A stretch of DNA of 41,294 bases from contig NZ_JAAHHW010000056.1 in NCBI RefSeq assembly GCF_010692325.1, forward strand, positions 1 through 41,294, written 5' to 3'. How positions within the stretch are numbered: the stretch's first letter is position 1; the number at the start of each line of letters is the position of its first letter. This stretch comes from Moorena sp. SIO3I8 (GTDB taxonomy: Bacteria > Cyanobacteriota > Cyanobacteriia > Cyanobacteriales > Coleofasciculaceae). Positions 1 through 8,855 of the stretch are shown in pieces. The notes beneath the pieces are model-generated. The model was not told the DNA's origin. It saw nothing but the letters and a program-made list of their open reading frames with translations, and did not search any database. The position numbers and the translations under genes are program-made.

Positions 1-3
1 CTA

Positions 4-135
4 GGGCGTGTTTTCAAAGTTTTCCGCAAGATTATGATCCCCCCCAGCCCCCCTTAAAAAAGGGGGGAGCCATAGTCAAAGTCCCCCTTTTTTAAGGGGG
101 ATAATGGGGGATCTCCGAGGCAATAAGACACACCC
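4..135. mobile_element. MITE-like palindromic element flanked by TA
   Basis: The ends GGGCGTGTTTTC and GGGTGTGTCTTA (read inward on opposite strands) form imperfect terminal inverted repeats. A TA dinucleotide stands on each side (2-3 and 136-137), as for IS630/Tc1-type insertions. The interior holds nested C-run/G-run palindromes around 43-115 with AAAAAA or TTTTTT centres. No coding capacity. It lies six bases beyond the stop codon of the leftward Roco gene and could act as its terminator. The family assignment is inference. Confidence 0.5.
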
Positions 136-140
136 TACGA

Positions 141-3100
141 TTAATCTACTTGCTCTTGTTGTGTTCCTGGCTCTGGACTAAACCAATCTATTACCTTGTC
201 ATTAAGAAGTCCGCTAAACAGCCAAGCCCCTAATCCTACAAATAAAGTCGCTATTATGCCGATCAGAGCAAGTTTATTGGAGAGATTCCATTTCTTCTCT
301 GTGGGTAACTGATTGACAGTAGGGTTGATAGTATTGTTGTTAGACTCTCTACCTCCTGCTCCTATTACCGTACTTCCGTCTCCAACCTTGAATTCGTTTT
401 TTTCAGACATAGTTTGACTCCCTGTCGCTTCAATGTTATTATTAATAATAATAGATCTATCAGCTTTGTTTTGCTGTCGATCTATATCTGCTTCTTCATC
501 TTTATTGAACTGCTTTAAACCTATCACATCATCAATTAAACATAATACCTCAACTGTCTTATAGGGAGGACTACCACATTCAATCGTATCCTTACCATAA
601 GCAATCCGCTCTCTTAATTTATCAAATTCATAGAAATAAGGAGTTTGACTGTTTTTACAAGTAGAACAATTACAGGGGATTAACTTACTACACTTCAATC
701 GGTGATAAGAATCATGGATCTGATCTAGTTCGTAAGTAATAGTAGTCAACAAGTCTCGTTTATGTCTACCAGTAACTCTAATTTTAATTTCTCGCTGTTC
801 GTAATCTTCAATTACTTCTGCTTTGGTGTTATCTTTGTTTAATATAACCCCACTTCTCCAGACATATTGCTGCTGGTAAATCCACTTATGCATTACCACA
901 ATAAACCGAGTTATAATACCTTTGGGCATGAAGTCATAGGTATAGCGGAGAATTAGATTGTCAGATTCATCCCAATCATAATCAGGTTGATTTAACGTTA
1001 GTAGTTGTGGCGCGATGTAGTTATCTTTACTCCCAGGGATTGGATAGCAAAGTTGAAACTTCATCATCAATTGTAGCAGTTCATCCTGCATATAAGCATA
1101 GTTTTCTTCAGACCAAATTTTTTCTAAATCAGCGCGGTTAAAGCAACCTAGATGGCGAATAACTTGATCGTTATCTAGCACTTTATAGACAGCATAAGTC
1201 CCCCATTCCGGTTTGAGAATCACCGTTTTCTTTAATAGAGGGTCATCCTGAAAATGCAAACACACTCCCAGATCGTGTAGGTACCCACTTAACTGTAATT
1301 TATCTTTGTATAAAGTAAACCCATTGTTTGAGCAGATCCTTAGATATTCATCCAGACTGATGTAATTACGGCTATCTTCTTCTAAAGCTTCTCTGACTTG
1401 TTTCCATGTTCTAGGTAAAGCTGCTTCTTTGATGTGGGGGAGGTTGCTAATATAAAATTTAATTTGGGTAAGACTATCCTCTAAACCTCGGTTAGTCGCT
1501 AGGTTGGTTGCTAGGGTTTCTTTCAAATTGGTAAACTGTCCTCGTAAGGCGCGTTCGTTTATTTCTCTATGACGATTTTGTTTCTCATTCTTGATAATTA
1601 AGAGAGGACTGTTGTCGCTTAAGAGTTCTACTATATTAAGCCAGTAGTAGAAATCTGTGTCTTCTTTCCTGGTATCTGCCACTAGGGTGTAAAGGGAACG
1701 TTTGGTCAGGAAGAATTGATGGGTGGCGTGATAAATTTCTTGTCCCCCAAAGTCCCAGATATTAACCCGAAAGTCTCGACCGTTATCCAGTGGAAATGTC
1801 CATTGGATAATGTCAATTCCTTCTGTAGATTTTTCGTTTTGCTGTAGTTGATAGTCTGGGTTTTCTATCTTTTTGGCTAGTGTTGTTTTTCCAGCACCTG
1901 CTTCCCCGACAATCAGGAGTTTTGCTTCATAGATATAATCTTTCCCTTCTTTCAGTTGTCGGAAATAATCTCTGATTGCTTCAATACCATCTTCTGCAAT
2001 TTCTATTGGTGGAGTTTCAAGGGGATTTTTGCTTAAATTAAGGTTGGTTAAATTGGCTATATTGGTGAGGGATTCTGGGACTGTTGTTAATTGATTATAG
2101 CTTAAATCAAGCTGGGTTAAGTTGGCAAGCTTGGTGAGGGATTCTGGAACTTTTTTTAATTGATTTGTAGACAAAGCAAGCTGGGTTAAGTTGGTAAGCT
2201 TGGTGAGGGATTCTGGGACTGTTTTTAATAGATTATCGCTTAAGTCAAGCTGGGTTAATTTGGCAAGCTTTTCGATAGTTTTTGGTACTTTTGTTAATTG
2301 ATTATTCCTTAAATACAGCTTGGTTAAGTTGGCAAGTTTGCCGATGGATTCTGGGACTGTTGTTAATTGATTTCCGCTTAAATCCAGCTGGGTTAATTTG
2401 GCAAGCTTTTCCAGATATTCTGGGACTGTTGTTAATTGATTGCCCCTTAAATCCAGCTGGGTTAATTTGGTTAGCTTGGTGAGATATTTTGGGACTATTG
2501 TTAAGTAATTTGTACTTAAATTAAGCTGGGTTAATTTGGTTAGCTTGGTGAGATATTTTGGGACTGTTGTTAAGTAATTTTCGCTTAAATCAAGCTGGGT
2601 TAATTTAGTTAGCTTTCCGATGGCTTCTGGGACTGTTATGAATGGATTTCCGCTTAAATTAAGCTGGGTTAAGTTGCTTAGCTTTCCGATGGCTTCTGGG
2701 ACTGTTGTTAATTGATTTCCGCTTAAATCCAGCTGGGTTAAGTTGCTTAGCTTTCGGATGGTTTCTGGGACTGTTGTTAATTGATTATAGATTAAATCAA
2801 GCTGGGTTAAGTTGGTAAGATTTGTAAGGGATTCTGGGATTGTTTTTAATTGGTTCAAGTTTAAATTAAGTTCGGTTAAGTTAGTTAGCTTTCCGATGGC
2901 TTCTGGGACTGTTGTTAATTTATTTTTGCTTAAATCCAGCTGGGTTAAGTTAGTTATATTTCCGATGAATTCTGGGACTGTTGTTAATTGATTATCGCTT
3001 AAATAAAACTCAGTTAATTGAGTTAATTTGGTAAGGGATTCTGGGACTGTTGTTAATTGATTATCGTTTAAGTACAGCTGGATTAAGTTGCTAAGCTTGG

Positions 3101-4262
3101 TGAGGGATTCTGGGACTTTTGTTAATTGATTATCGCTTAAATCAAGCTGGGTTAAGTTAGTAAGTTTTCCGATGGCTTCTGGGACTTTTGTTAATTGATT
3201 ATCGCTTAAATCAAGCTGGGTTAAGTTAGTAAGTTTTCCGATGGTTTCTGGGACTGTTGTTAATTGATTGCCCCTTAAATCCAGCTGGGTTAAGTTGGTA
3301 AGTTTTCCGATAGCTTCTGGGACTGTTGTTAATTGATTTCCGCTTAAATCCAGCTGGGTTAAGGTTAGCTTGGTGAGGGATTCTGGGACTGTTGTTAATT
3401 GATTATAGCTTAAATCAAGCTGGGTTAATTTGGTTAGCTTGGTGAGGGATTCTGGGACTGTTGTTAATTGATTGCCCCTTAAATCCAGCTGGGTTAAGTT
3501 GGTAAGTTTTTCGATGGCTTCTGGAACTGTTGTTAATTGATTTCCGCTTAAATTAAGCTGGGTTAAGTTGGTTAGCTTTCCGATGGCTTCTGGAACTGTT
3601 GTTAATTGATTATCGCTTAAATCAAGCTGGGTTAATTTGGTTAGCTTGGTGAGGGATTCGGGAACTGTTGTTAATTGATTATAGCTTAAATTAATCTGGG
3701 TTAAGTTGGTAAGCTTAGTGAGGGATTCTGGGACTGTTGTGAATTTATTATAGATTAAATCAAGCTGGGTTAAGTTGGTAAGCTTTTCGATGGATTCTGG
3801 GACTGTTGTTAATTGAGTAAAGCTTAAATTAATCTGGGTTAAGTTGGTAAGCTTGGTCAGGGATTCTGGGACTGTTGTTAATTGATTTCCGCTTAAATTA
3901 ATCTGGGTTAAGTTGGTAAGCTTGGTCAGGGATTCTGGGACTGTTGTTAATTGATTTCCGCTTAAATCAAGCTGGGTTAAGTTGGTAAGCTTGGTCAGGG
4001 ATTCTGGGACTGTTGTTAATTGATTTCCGCTTAAATCAAGCTGGGTTAAGTTGGTAAGCTTGGTCAGAAATTCTGGGACTGTTGTTAATTGATTATCCCT
4101 TAAGTTCAATACTTCCAACTGTGATAAATTAAAAACTTCAGTTGGAATTTTAGTTAACTGGTCACCATCGTTAAAAAAAATAGGACTGCTTAAATCTAAC
4201 TGTTTAAGTTGCTTCTCTTTTGCTTCTATTATTTTCTTAACAAAACGTTCTGGTACAGCCAT
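141..4262 (-). CDS. Roco family protein: leucine-rich repeats, Roc GTPase, COR domain, C-terminal membrane segment
   Basis: A roughly 1373-residue multidomain protein. About residues 20-750 are some thirty 23-residue leucine-rich repeats of the form [16 protein letters not shown]. A Roc (Ras-of-complex) GTPase follows, with P-loop GEAGAGKTT near residue 785 and switch motif DFGGQE; the NKxD-like position reads IKNEKQ, which is non-canonical. The COR dimerisation domain contains [15 protein letters not shown] Cys pair cluster (CNCSTC) and a low-complexity stretch precede a single hydrophobic segment ([19 protein letters not shown]) about 50 residues from the C-terminus, suggesting membrane anchoring. 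Roco proteins are GTP-regulated dimers; bacterial roles are mostly unknown. An ATG at 4262 is preferred over the GTG at 4271. No strong ribosome site is visible. One repeat lacks a residue (near 3360). The domain call is firm, the function unknown. Confidence 0.9.
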   Translation of the reverse strand: MAVPERFVKKIIEAKEKQLKQLDLSSPIFFNDGDQLTKIPTEVFNLSQLEVLNLRDNQLTTVPEFLTKLTNLTQLDLSGNQLTTVPESLTKLTNLTQLDLSGNQLTTVPESLTKLTNLTQINLSGNQLTTVPESLTKLTNLTQINLSFTQLTTVPESIEKLTNLTQLDLIYNKFTTVPESLTKLTNLTQINLSYNQLTTVPESLTKLTKLTQLDLSDNQLTTVPEAIGKLTNLTQLNLSGNQLTTVPEAIEKLTNLTQLDLRGNQLTTVPESLTKLTKLTQLDLSYNQLTTVPESLTKLTLTQLDLSGNQLTTVPEAIGKLTNLTQLDLRGNQLTTVPETIGKLTNLTQLDLSDNQLTKVPEAIGKLTNLTQLDLSDNQLTKVPESLTKLSNLIQLYLNDNQLTTVPESLTKLTQLTEFYLSDNQLTTVPEFIGNITNLTQLDLSKNKLTTVPEAIGKLTNLTELNLNLNQLKTIPESLTNLTNLTQLDLIYNQLTTVPETIRKLSNLTQLDLSGNQLTTVPEAIGKLSNLTQLNLSGNPFITVPEAIGKLTKLTQLDLSENYLTTVPKYLTKLTKLTQLNLSTNYLTIVPKYLTKLTKLTQLDLRGNQLTTVPEYLEKLAKLTQLDLSGNQLTTVPESIGKLANLTKLYLRNNQLTKVPKTIEKLAKLTQLDLSDNLLKTVPESLTKLTNLTQLALSTNQLKKVPESLTKLANLTQLDLSYNQLTTVPESLTNIANLTNLNLSKNPLETPPIEIAEDGIEAIRDYFRQLKEGKDYIYEAKLLIVGEAGAGKTTLAKKIENPDYQLQQNEKSTEGIDIIQWTFPLDNGRDFRVNIWDFGGQEIYHATHQFFLTKRSLYTLVADTRKEDTDFYYWLNIVELLSDNSPLLIIKNEKQNRHREINERALRGQFTNLKETLATNLATNRGLEDSLTQIKFYISNLPHIKEAALPRTWKQVREALEEDSRNYISLDEYLRICSNNGFTLYKDKLQLSGYLHDLGVCLHFQDDPLLKKTVILKPEWGTYAVYKVLDNDQVIRHLGCFNRADLEKIWSEENYAYMQDELLQLMMKFQLCYPIPGSKDNYIAPQLLTLNQPDYDWDESDNLILRYTYDFMPKGIITRFIVVMHKWIYQQQYVWRSGVILNKDNTKAEVIEDYEQREIKIRVTGRHKRDLLTTITYELDQIHDSYHRLKCSKLIPCNCSTCKNSQTPYFYEFDKLRERIAYGKDTIECGSPPYKTVEVLCLIDDVIGLKQFNKDEEADIDRQQNKADRSIIINNNIEATGSQTMSEKNEFKVGDGSTVIGAGGRESNNNTINPTVNQLPTEKKWNLSNKLALIGIIATLFVGLGAWLFSGLLNDKVIDWFSPEPGTQQEQVD
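2035..4115 (-). repeat. 69-bp tandem repeats encoding the LRR array
   Basis: About thirty head-to-tail units of 69 bp (23 codons) inside the Roco gene. Neighbouring units are nearly identical at DNA level, including third codon positions, which points to recent amplification or gene conversion rather than old protein-level repeats. One unit near 3360 is 66 bp, an in-frame loss of one codon. The array is expected to vary in copy number between strains. Confidence 0.85.
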
Positions 4263-4286
4263 TTTTATCACTTAGTAATTATCAAT

Positions 4287-4401
4287 TATAGCGGTTTTTA
4301 ATTAGGTTAGGTACAAATTTTTGGTTTTTAGGGAACAGGGAGCAGGGAACAGATAAGAGGGAAAAAATCCTATGTACCTCATTAAACTAAAAACTGCTAT
4401 A
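4287..4401. mobile_element. TATAGCG/GAGGTAC miniature element, copy A
   Basis: The left end TATAGCGGTTTTTAATT with AGGTACA, and the right end read in reverse, TATAGCAGTTTTTAGTTT with GAGGTACA, form imperfect inverted repeats of about 29 bp. The core holds three GGGAACA/GGGAGCA heptamers (4328-4350). It lies between the Roco gene and the next gene, and its right end overlaps the last codons of that gene. Confidence 0.6.
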
Positions 4402-4623
4402 CTTATCAAGTTTAGACTTAACCTTAGACCAAACCGTAGAGTCAATCTCATCAGCTAATTCAGCCGCTACCTCTTCTGTGAGTTGACTGCGCTGGCTGAT
4501 TGACTTGAGTTCAAGATAGTTGAGGAGTTGGGTCAGTTGCTGATAATCAATTGCTGTCTTATCAATCTTGATGATGATCGTTTGGTCATCAACACTAAGA
4601 TTGTAATAAGGATTGTTAGACAT
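4387..4623 (-). CDS. small conserved-looking protein, antitoxin-like in size
   Basis: A 78-residue acidic, soluble protein without signal peptide or membrane segment. It starts with a short beta-rich stretch (DDQTIIIKIDK) followed by predicted helices (YQQLTQLLNYLELKSI; LTEEVAAELADEID; VWSKVKSKLDKY). This architecture is seen in small cyanobacterial antitoxin-like proteins, but no toxin gene adjoins it, so that role is only a guess. The final residues YSSF and the stop codon are encoded inside the right end of miniature element copy A, so the natural C-terminus may have been altered by insertion. It begins about 50 bp from element copy B on its upstream side. Confidence 0.6.
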   Translation of the reverse strand: MSNNPYYNLSVDDQTIIIKIDKTAIDYQQLTQLLNYLELKSISQRSQLTEEVAAELADEIDSTVWSKVKSKLDKYSSF

Positions 4624-4671
4624 AATTTATAATTCAATACACTAGTATTGTAAGATATTATATATGCTATA

Positions 4672-4833
4672 TATAGCGGTTTTTGCCCTAATGAGGTACA
4701 CAGTTTTTTTCCCTGTTCCCTCTTACCCTCCTGGGAGGGGTTAGGGTTGGGTTACTCTTCCCTGTTCCCTGTTCCCTGTTCCCTGTTCCCTAAAACCAGA
4801 AATTCTGTACCTCATCAAATTGAAAACCGCTAT
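4672..4833. mobile_element. TATAGCG/GAGGTAC miniature element, copy B
   Basis: Left end TATAGCGGTTTTTGCCCTA with TGAGGTACA; right end in reverse ATAGCGGTTTTCAATTTGA with TGAGGTACA. The core is TTCCCTG heptamers (about 4708-4790) around a C/G-rich piece. It ends eight bases beyond the urtE stop codon, so it may serve as the operon's 3' hairpin. Confidence 0.65.
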
Positions 4834-4841
4834 GTAACGAT

Positions 4842-5543
4842 TCAAACCGCTAAAAATTGCTGAATCACATCCTGACTCAGTTCACTAGTCGCGCCAGATG
4901 CCACAATTCCACCCTTCTGCATAGCATAGTAGCGGTCAGCTTGTCGGACAAAATGTAGATGCTGCTCCACCAAGAGCACAGAAATCCCAGTAGTTTCAAT
5001 AATCCGGCGCACAGCCGCTTCAATTTCCAAAATAATCGACGGTTGAATCCCTTCGGTAGGTTCGTCTAACACTAATAACTGAGGACGTCCCATTAATGCC
5101 CGTGCGATCGCTAATTGTTGCTGTTGTCCACCACTCAAGTCACCACCCATCCGGGACAACATTGATTTTAAGACTGGAAACAGCTCAAAGATATTGTCTA
5201 GGATGTCGTCTTCAGTCTTTCTACCCCCTCGACGTGCTTCTAAACCCAGCAACAAATTCTCTTTCACCGTTACCCGAGGGATAATCTCCCTCCCCTGGGG
5301 CACATAGCCAATCCCTAATCTGGCTCGTTTATCGGTAGATAGTTTAGTCAGGGGTTGACCAGCAAAGGTAATCGTGCCAGTGCGGGGTTTCAGTAATCCC
5401 ATAATCGTTTTGAGAAGAGTAGTTTTGCCCACACCATTCCGTCCAATCAGGCAAACCATTTGTCCTGCTGGTACATTCAAATCTACATTTCTGAGAATGT
5501 GGCTTTCACCGTAGTAGACATTTAAATTGGAAATTTGCAGCAT
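4842..5543 (-). CDS. urtE: urea ABC transporter ATP-binding protein UrtE
   Basis: A 233-residue ATPase of the branched-chain amino acid/urea (HAAT) ABC importer class. Walker A GRNGVGKTT lies at residues 34-42, the signature LSGGQQQQ in mid-protein, and Walker B LLVLDEPTEGIQ after it. The length is usual for UrtE/LivF proteins. It is the last gene of the leftward urtA-B-C-D-E set and would energise urea uptake at the inner face of the plasma membrane together with UrtD. A 420-bp repeat-filled gap separates it from urtD. No clear ribosome site is seen before the ATG. UrtE rather than LivF is chosen from the cluster and from cyanobacterial context. Confidence 0.92.
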   Translation of the reverse strand: MLQISNLNVYYGESHILRNVDLNVPAGQMVCLIGRNGVGKTTLLKTIMGLLKPRTGTITFAGQPLTKLSTDKRARLGIGYVPQGREIIPRVTVKENLLLGLEARRGGRKTEDDILDNIFELFPVLKSMLSRMGGDLSGGQQQQLAIARALMGRPQLLVLDEPTEGIQPSIILEIEAAVRRIIETTGISVLLVEQHLHFVRQADRYYAMQKGGIVASGATSELSQDVIQQFLAV

Positions 5544-5549
5544 AAGAGT

Positions 5550-5757
5550 TTTTTAGAAGTTAGAAGTTAGAATTTAGAATTGGGAATCGGGAATCGGGAA
5601 TCGGGAAGTTAGAAGTTAGAAGTTAGAAGTTAGAAGTTAGAATCGGGAATTTAGAATTTAGAATTTAGAATTTAGAATCGGGAATCGGGAATCGGGAATC
5701 GGGAATTGGGAATTGGGAATCGGGAATCGGGAATTGGGAATTGGGAATCGGGAATCG
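5550..5757. repeat. heptamer minisatellite (TTAGAAG / GGGAATC)
   Basis: Runs of TTAGAAG, TTTAGAA and GGGAATC/GGGAATT heptamers in alternating blocks between urtD and urtE. No inverted-repeat ends are seen immediately around it. The block structure suggests slippage or unequal exchange. Confidence 0.8.
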
Positions 5758-5820
5758 CAAAAATCCCTATATAGTGGATTAACTATTGCTAGCATGCCTA
5801 TTGCCTATTGCCTTAAATGC

Positions 5821-5949
5821 TATAGCGTTTCTAGGACTCATGAGGTATACAGGATTGTTTCACTCTTGCCTAATCCCTGCTCCCTGCTCCCTGCTCCCTG
5901 CTCCCTAAAACCTAGATATTTGTACCTCACAAGTCGTAAAATTGCTATA
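5821..5949. mobile_element. TATAGCG/GAGGTAC miniature element, copy C
   Basis: Left end TATAGCGTTTCTAGGACTCA then TGAGGTATAC; right end in reverse TATAGCAATTTTACGACT then TGAGGTAC. The core carries CTCCCTG heptamers (about 5878-5906). It lies just past the urtD stop codon. Confidence 0.65.
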
Positions 5950-5963
5950 TAGCACTTTACCCT

Positions 5964-7100
5964 TTACCCTTCTCCTACTTCTGCTTCCAAGGTTTTTACC
6001 ACTTCTGCTGGCAGATCCAACAGCTTCACTAAGTTTTGGTAAGCCGCTGCTTCAGCATCATTAATTTTTGGTTCGGTAGGTGTACGGGAACTTGATTTAA
6101 TCACTTCATAAGCCAGCTTTACGATTAGTTTTCGTTCTTCAATACTTTCTATTTCACTAGTCAACTCTTCGATAGGAACATTAAGTGCTAAATAATTCTG
6201 TAATTCTTGTTGTAATTGTTGCTGTTGTTCTGCATCTGTAGCAAACACTTGGCTAAAGCGAGATATGATCACATCAACTTCTTCTCGTGCCAGATTACCA
6301 TCAGACCAAGCCATAGCAGACACAATCCGTAGCATTTTCATTTGCTCTGCTGTAATCGATGGCTTTTGTCCTAAATACACTTCAATCACCCTGGGGTCAT
6401 TTTGGACTTGATCCATTGTGCCTTCACACAACACTGAACCCTGATGTAACACGGTTACTTGACGAGCAATCTGGCGCACGAATTCCATATCGTGTTCAAT
6501 CACAATAATGGAATGACTCTTGGCTAGAGCTAACAGCAAATCTCCTACATTTTCTGTCTCTTCATCGGTTAAACCAGCCACCGGTTCATCTACTAGTAAT
6601 AAATCCGGAGCCTGAGCCACTAACATCCCAATTTCTAACCGCTGTTTTTCCCCATGGGAGAGTAACTCGGCCAGTAAATTCGCTTTTTCCACTAACCCAA
6701 TGGTTTGCAGCAAACCCGCTACTGTCCGTTTTTCCCCCGGTAATGTACGTCCAAACAGGGTGGAAAAGACATTTTTATCACGATTGCAGGCTAAATCTAA
6801 GTTTTCCCGAACCGTTAGATTTAGGTAAACTCGTGGTGTCTGAAATTTTCGACCGATCCCGAAGCGAGAGATTTGGTGTTCCGATAAGCCTCGCAAATCC
6901 CTTCCTTTAAACAACACCCGTCCCTCCGTGGGCTGTACTTTCCCAGTCACTACATCCAGAAACGTAGTTTTCCCAGCACCATTAGGACCAATCATCACTC
7001 GCAATTCCCCAGTATCCATACTAAAGTTAAACTGGTTAATTGCTTTAAAGCCGTCAAAACTTACAGTTAAGTTATCAATTTCAAGAATTTTTGAGTTCAT
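5964..7100 (-). CDS. urtD: urea ABC transporter ATP-binding protein UrtD with C-terminal TerB-like extension
   Basis: A 378-residue protein. Residues 1-250 form a LivG/UrtD-type ABC ATPase: Walker A GPNGAGKTT near residue 38, a variant signature LSHGEKQR, and Walker B LLLVDEPVAGLTDEE. Residues from about 255 to the end are an additional all-helical domain with MAWSDGNLAREEVD and PKINDAEAAAYQNLVKLLDL. This resembles TerB/DUF533-type metal-binding helical domains with an acidic DG..E pattern. Ordinary UrtD proteins stop near 250 residues, so this is a fusion. It works with UrtE on the UrtB/UrtC permease pair. The ATG at 7100 follows a heptamer minisatellite within a few bases, leaving little room for a normal leader. 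Confidence 0.9.
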   Translation of the reverse strand: MNSKILEIDNLTVSFDGFKAINQFNFSMDTGELRVMIGPNGAGKTTFLDVVTGKVQPTEGRVLFKGRDLRGLSEHQISRFGIGRKFQTPRVYLNLTVRENLDLACNRDKNVFSTLFGRTLPGEKRTVAGLLQTIGLVEKANLLAELLSHGEKQRLEIGMLVAQAPDLLLVDEPVAGLTDEETENVGDLLLALAKSHSIIVIEHDMEFVRQIARQVTVLHQGSVLCEGTMDQVQNDPRVIEVYLGQKPSITAEQMKMLRIVSAMAWSDGNLAREEVDVIISRFSQVFATDAEQQQQLQQELQNYLALNVPIEELTSEIESIEERKLIVKLAYEVIKSSSRTPTEPKINDAEAAAYQNLVKLLDLPAEVVKTLEAEVGEG

Positions 7101-7108
7101 TGTTTTTA

Positions 7109-7204
7109 GGGAATAGGGAGTAGGGAGTAGGGAATCGGGAATCGGGAATCGGGAATCGGGAATCGGGAGTAGGGAATCGGGAGTAGGGAATCGGGAATCG
7201 GGAA
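7109..7204. repeat. GGGAATC/GGGAGTA heptamer minisatellite
   Basis: About thirteen heptamers, mixing GGGAGTA and GGGAATC, directly upstream of the urtD start codon within the operon. Copy number is likely to vary and could influence expression of downstream urtD/urtE. Confidence 0.85.
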
Positions 7205-7308
7205 AAAATTATGTGTAAATCATTGTCTTGATGCAGTCGCGAATGGGGTAAATAACTAATGAATAATAACTAAGCTGTTGTGCATTTAAATGGGATATTG
7301 TTCAGTTA

Positions 7309-7417
7309 TATAGCGTTTCTAGGATTTATGAGGTATGCTTCTCAACCTCAAAGTCCCCCTTGATAAGGGGGATTTAGGGGGATCCCTTTGTACCTCATGG
7401 CATAGAGAATTGCTATA
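7309..7417. mobile_element. TATAGCG/GAGGTAC miniature element, copy D, with G-rich palindrome core
   Basis: Left end TATAGCGTTTCTAGGATT then TGAGGTATGC; right end in reverse TATAGCAATTCTCTATGCCA then TGAGGTAC. In place of heptamers, the core (7350-7394) is a CCCCCTTGATAAGGGGG palindrome followed by TTAGGGGGATC, like the interior of the element at 4-135. The ends can therefore carry different cargo. Confidence 0.6.
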
Positions 7418-7431
7418 AAACAAACCCTATC

Positions 7432-7488
7432 CCCCGACTCCCGACTCCCGACTCCCGACTCCCGACTCCCGACTCCCGACTCCCGATA
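7432..7488. repeat. CCCGACT heptamer minisatellite
   Basis: Eight CCCGACT units just past the urtC stop codon, between urtC and urtD. The opposite-strand unit AGTCGGG is the same as the array after pixL at 37617-37683. Confidence 0.85.
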
Positions 7489-7516
7489 ATGAAGAGCGCT
7501 GTAAATCAAGACCAGT

Positions 7517-8683
7517 TTAACGACCAATCTCTTCTTTTTCCCGTTGGACTACTGGATCTTTTTCTAGGCTGGGATAAGTTGTTATCACTGGTTTTTCGGT
7601 ACCAAAAAGCGATCGCATTTGTTCAATTCCCTCGTCTCGCAACCAGCCGACAATACCATTAGGCAGTACTGTCACTACAATTAGGAACAGCGCGCCCTGG
7701 AAAAATAGCCAAACTTCAGGAAATTGCTCACTCAACAAGGTTTGAGCTAGTCTGACTAATAAAGTACCCAGAATTGCTCCCACTAGAGTTGCTCGTCCTC
7801 CCACAGCCACCCAAATCACCATCTCAATGGAAAACGCTACTTCCATATAGCTGGGGGTAACAATCCCTGATTGTACGGTATAAAGCGCCCCAGCCACTCC
7901 AGCGATTCCCCCAGAAACCGCAAATACCAGGACTTTGAATCCGGTAGGATCGTAGCCAGAGAAACGCACCCGATTCTCATCATCCCGTATGGCAATTAAC
8001 AACCGACCAAAACGTCCACTGGTTAACCAACGGCACAATAAGTAGATCAGAACCACACACAGGATACTAATTTCGTAGAAAGCTAACTGAGCTTGTTTAG
8101 AACTTACTAACATTCCAAACAGGGTTTCTGTATCAGTTTTCAACCCATTAGTACCATTAATTAGCTTTTGCTGCCCATTGAAAAAATTGAATAAAACCAG
8201 CAGTGCGGCTTGGGTCAAAATCGAGAAATAAACCCCTTTAATCCGGTTACGAAATACCAGATAACCCAGCAATCCTGCCACGATACTGGGAATTAAAACA
8301 ATAGCAATTAGGGTGAAAGGAAACGAATAAAATGGCTGCCAGAAGAATGGGAGTTCTTTCACTCCATAGAGGGTGAAGAATTCCGGTATTTCTCCTTCTG
8401 GTAATTGCAGTTTGAGGTGCATAGCAAAAGCATAGCCCCCCAACGCAAAAAATATACCATGTCCTAGACTCAGCAGTCCGGTATACCCCCAAATCAGGTC
8501 AATCCCAATCGCGACAATAGATAATGACAAAAAACGCCCCAACAGCTTGAGGCGAAAATCCGGCAAAATTGCTGGCATTAATAACGCGAAAACTAGAGCA
8601 ATTGCTACGATTGCTACTATTTCTATGATTAACTTTCGTCGCCGCTGCTTTTTAATGGCTTGTGTTCTAGATACATACGTCAT
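7517..8683 (-). CDS. urtC: urea ABC transporter permease UrtC
   Basis: A 388-residue polytopic membrane protein of the LivM/UrtC permease class. An N-terminal basic stretch (KKQRRRK) precedes the first membrane segment (LIIEIVAIVAIALVFALLM). The conserved permease motif GLLSLGHGIFFALGGYA follows, and later SGGIAGVAGALYTVQSG and VAVGGRATLVGAILGTLLV. About ten hydrophobic segments are apparent. It pairs with UrtB to form the urea channel of the importer. The cytoplasmic tail is long and charged. It is third in the operon; miniature element copy E lies between it and urtB. Confidence 0.92.
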   Translation of the reverse strand: MTYVSRTQAIKKQRRRKLIIEIVAIVAIALVFALLMPAILPDFRLKLLGRFLSLSIVAIGIDLIWGYTGLLSLGHGIFFALGGYAFAMHLKLQLPEGEIPEFFTLYGVKELPFFWQPFYSFPFTLIAIVLIPSIVAGLLGYLVFRNRIKGVYFSILTQAALLVLFNFFNGQQKLINGTNGLKTDTETLFGMLVSSKQAQLAFYEISILCVVLIYLLCRWLTSGRFGRLLIAIRDDENRVRFSGYDPTGFKVLVFAVSGGIAGVAGALYTVQSGIVTPSYMEVAFSIEMVIWVAVGGRATLVGAILGTLLVRLAQTLLSEQFPEVWLFFQGALFLIVVTVLPNGIVGWLRDEGIEQMRSLFGTEKPVITTYPSLEKDPVVQREKEEIGR

Positions 8684-8702
8684 AATTTATGAAAATAGCA
8701 AC

Positions 8703-8855
8703 TATAGCAGTTCTCAATTTAGTGAGGTACTTTAGCAAAGGGAGTAGGGAGTAGGGAGTAGGGAGTAGGGAGTAGGGAGTAGGGAGTAGGGAGTAGGGAG
8801 TAGGGAATCGGGGCAATACAATTGACTGTACCTCATAAGTACGATAAACGCTATA
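8703..8855. mobile_element. TATAGCG/GAGGTAC miniature element, copy E
   Basis: Left end TATAGCAGTTCTCAATTTAG then TGAGGTAC; right end in reverse TATAGCGTTTATCGTACTTA then TGAGGTAC. The core is about ten GGGAGTA heptamers (8739-8810). The right end contains the TAG that stops urtB. Confidence 0.7.

Noticed and set aside
2035-4115. Possible CRISPR array because of regular repeats
   Set aside because: The units are contiguous 69-bp coding repeats without unique spacers. Heptamer arrays elsewhere also lack spacers.
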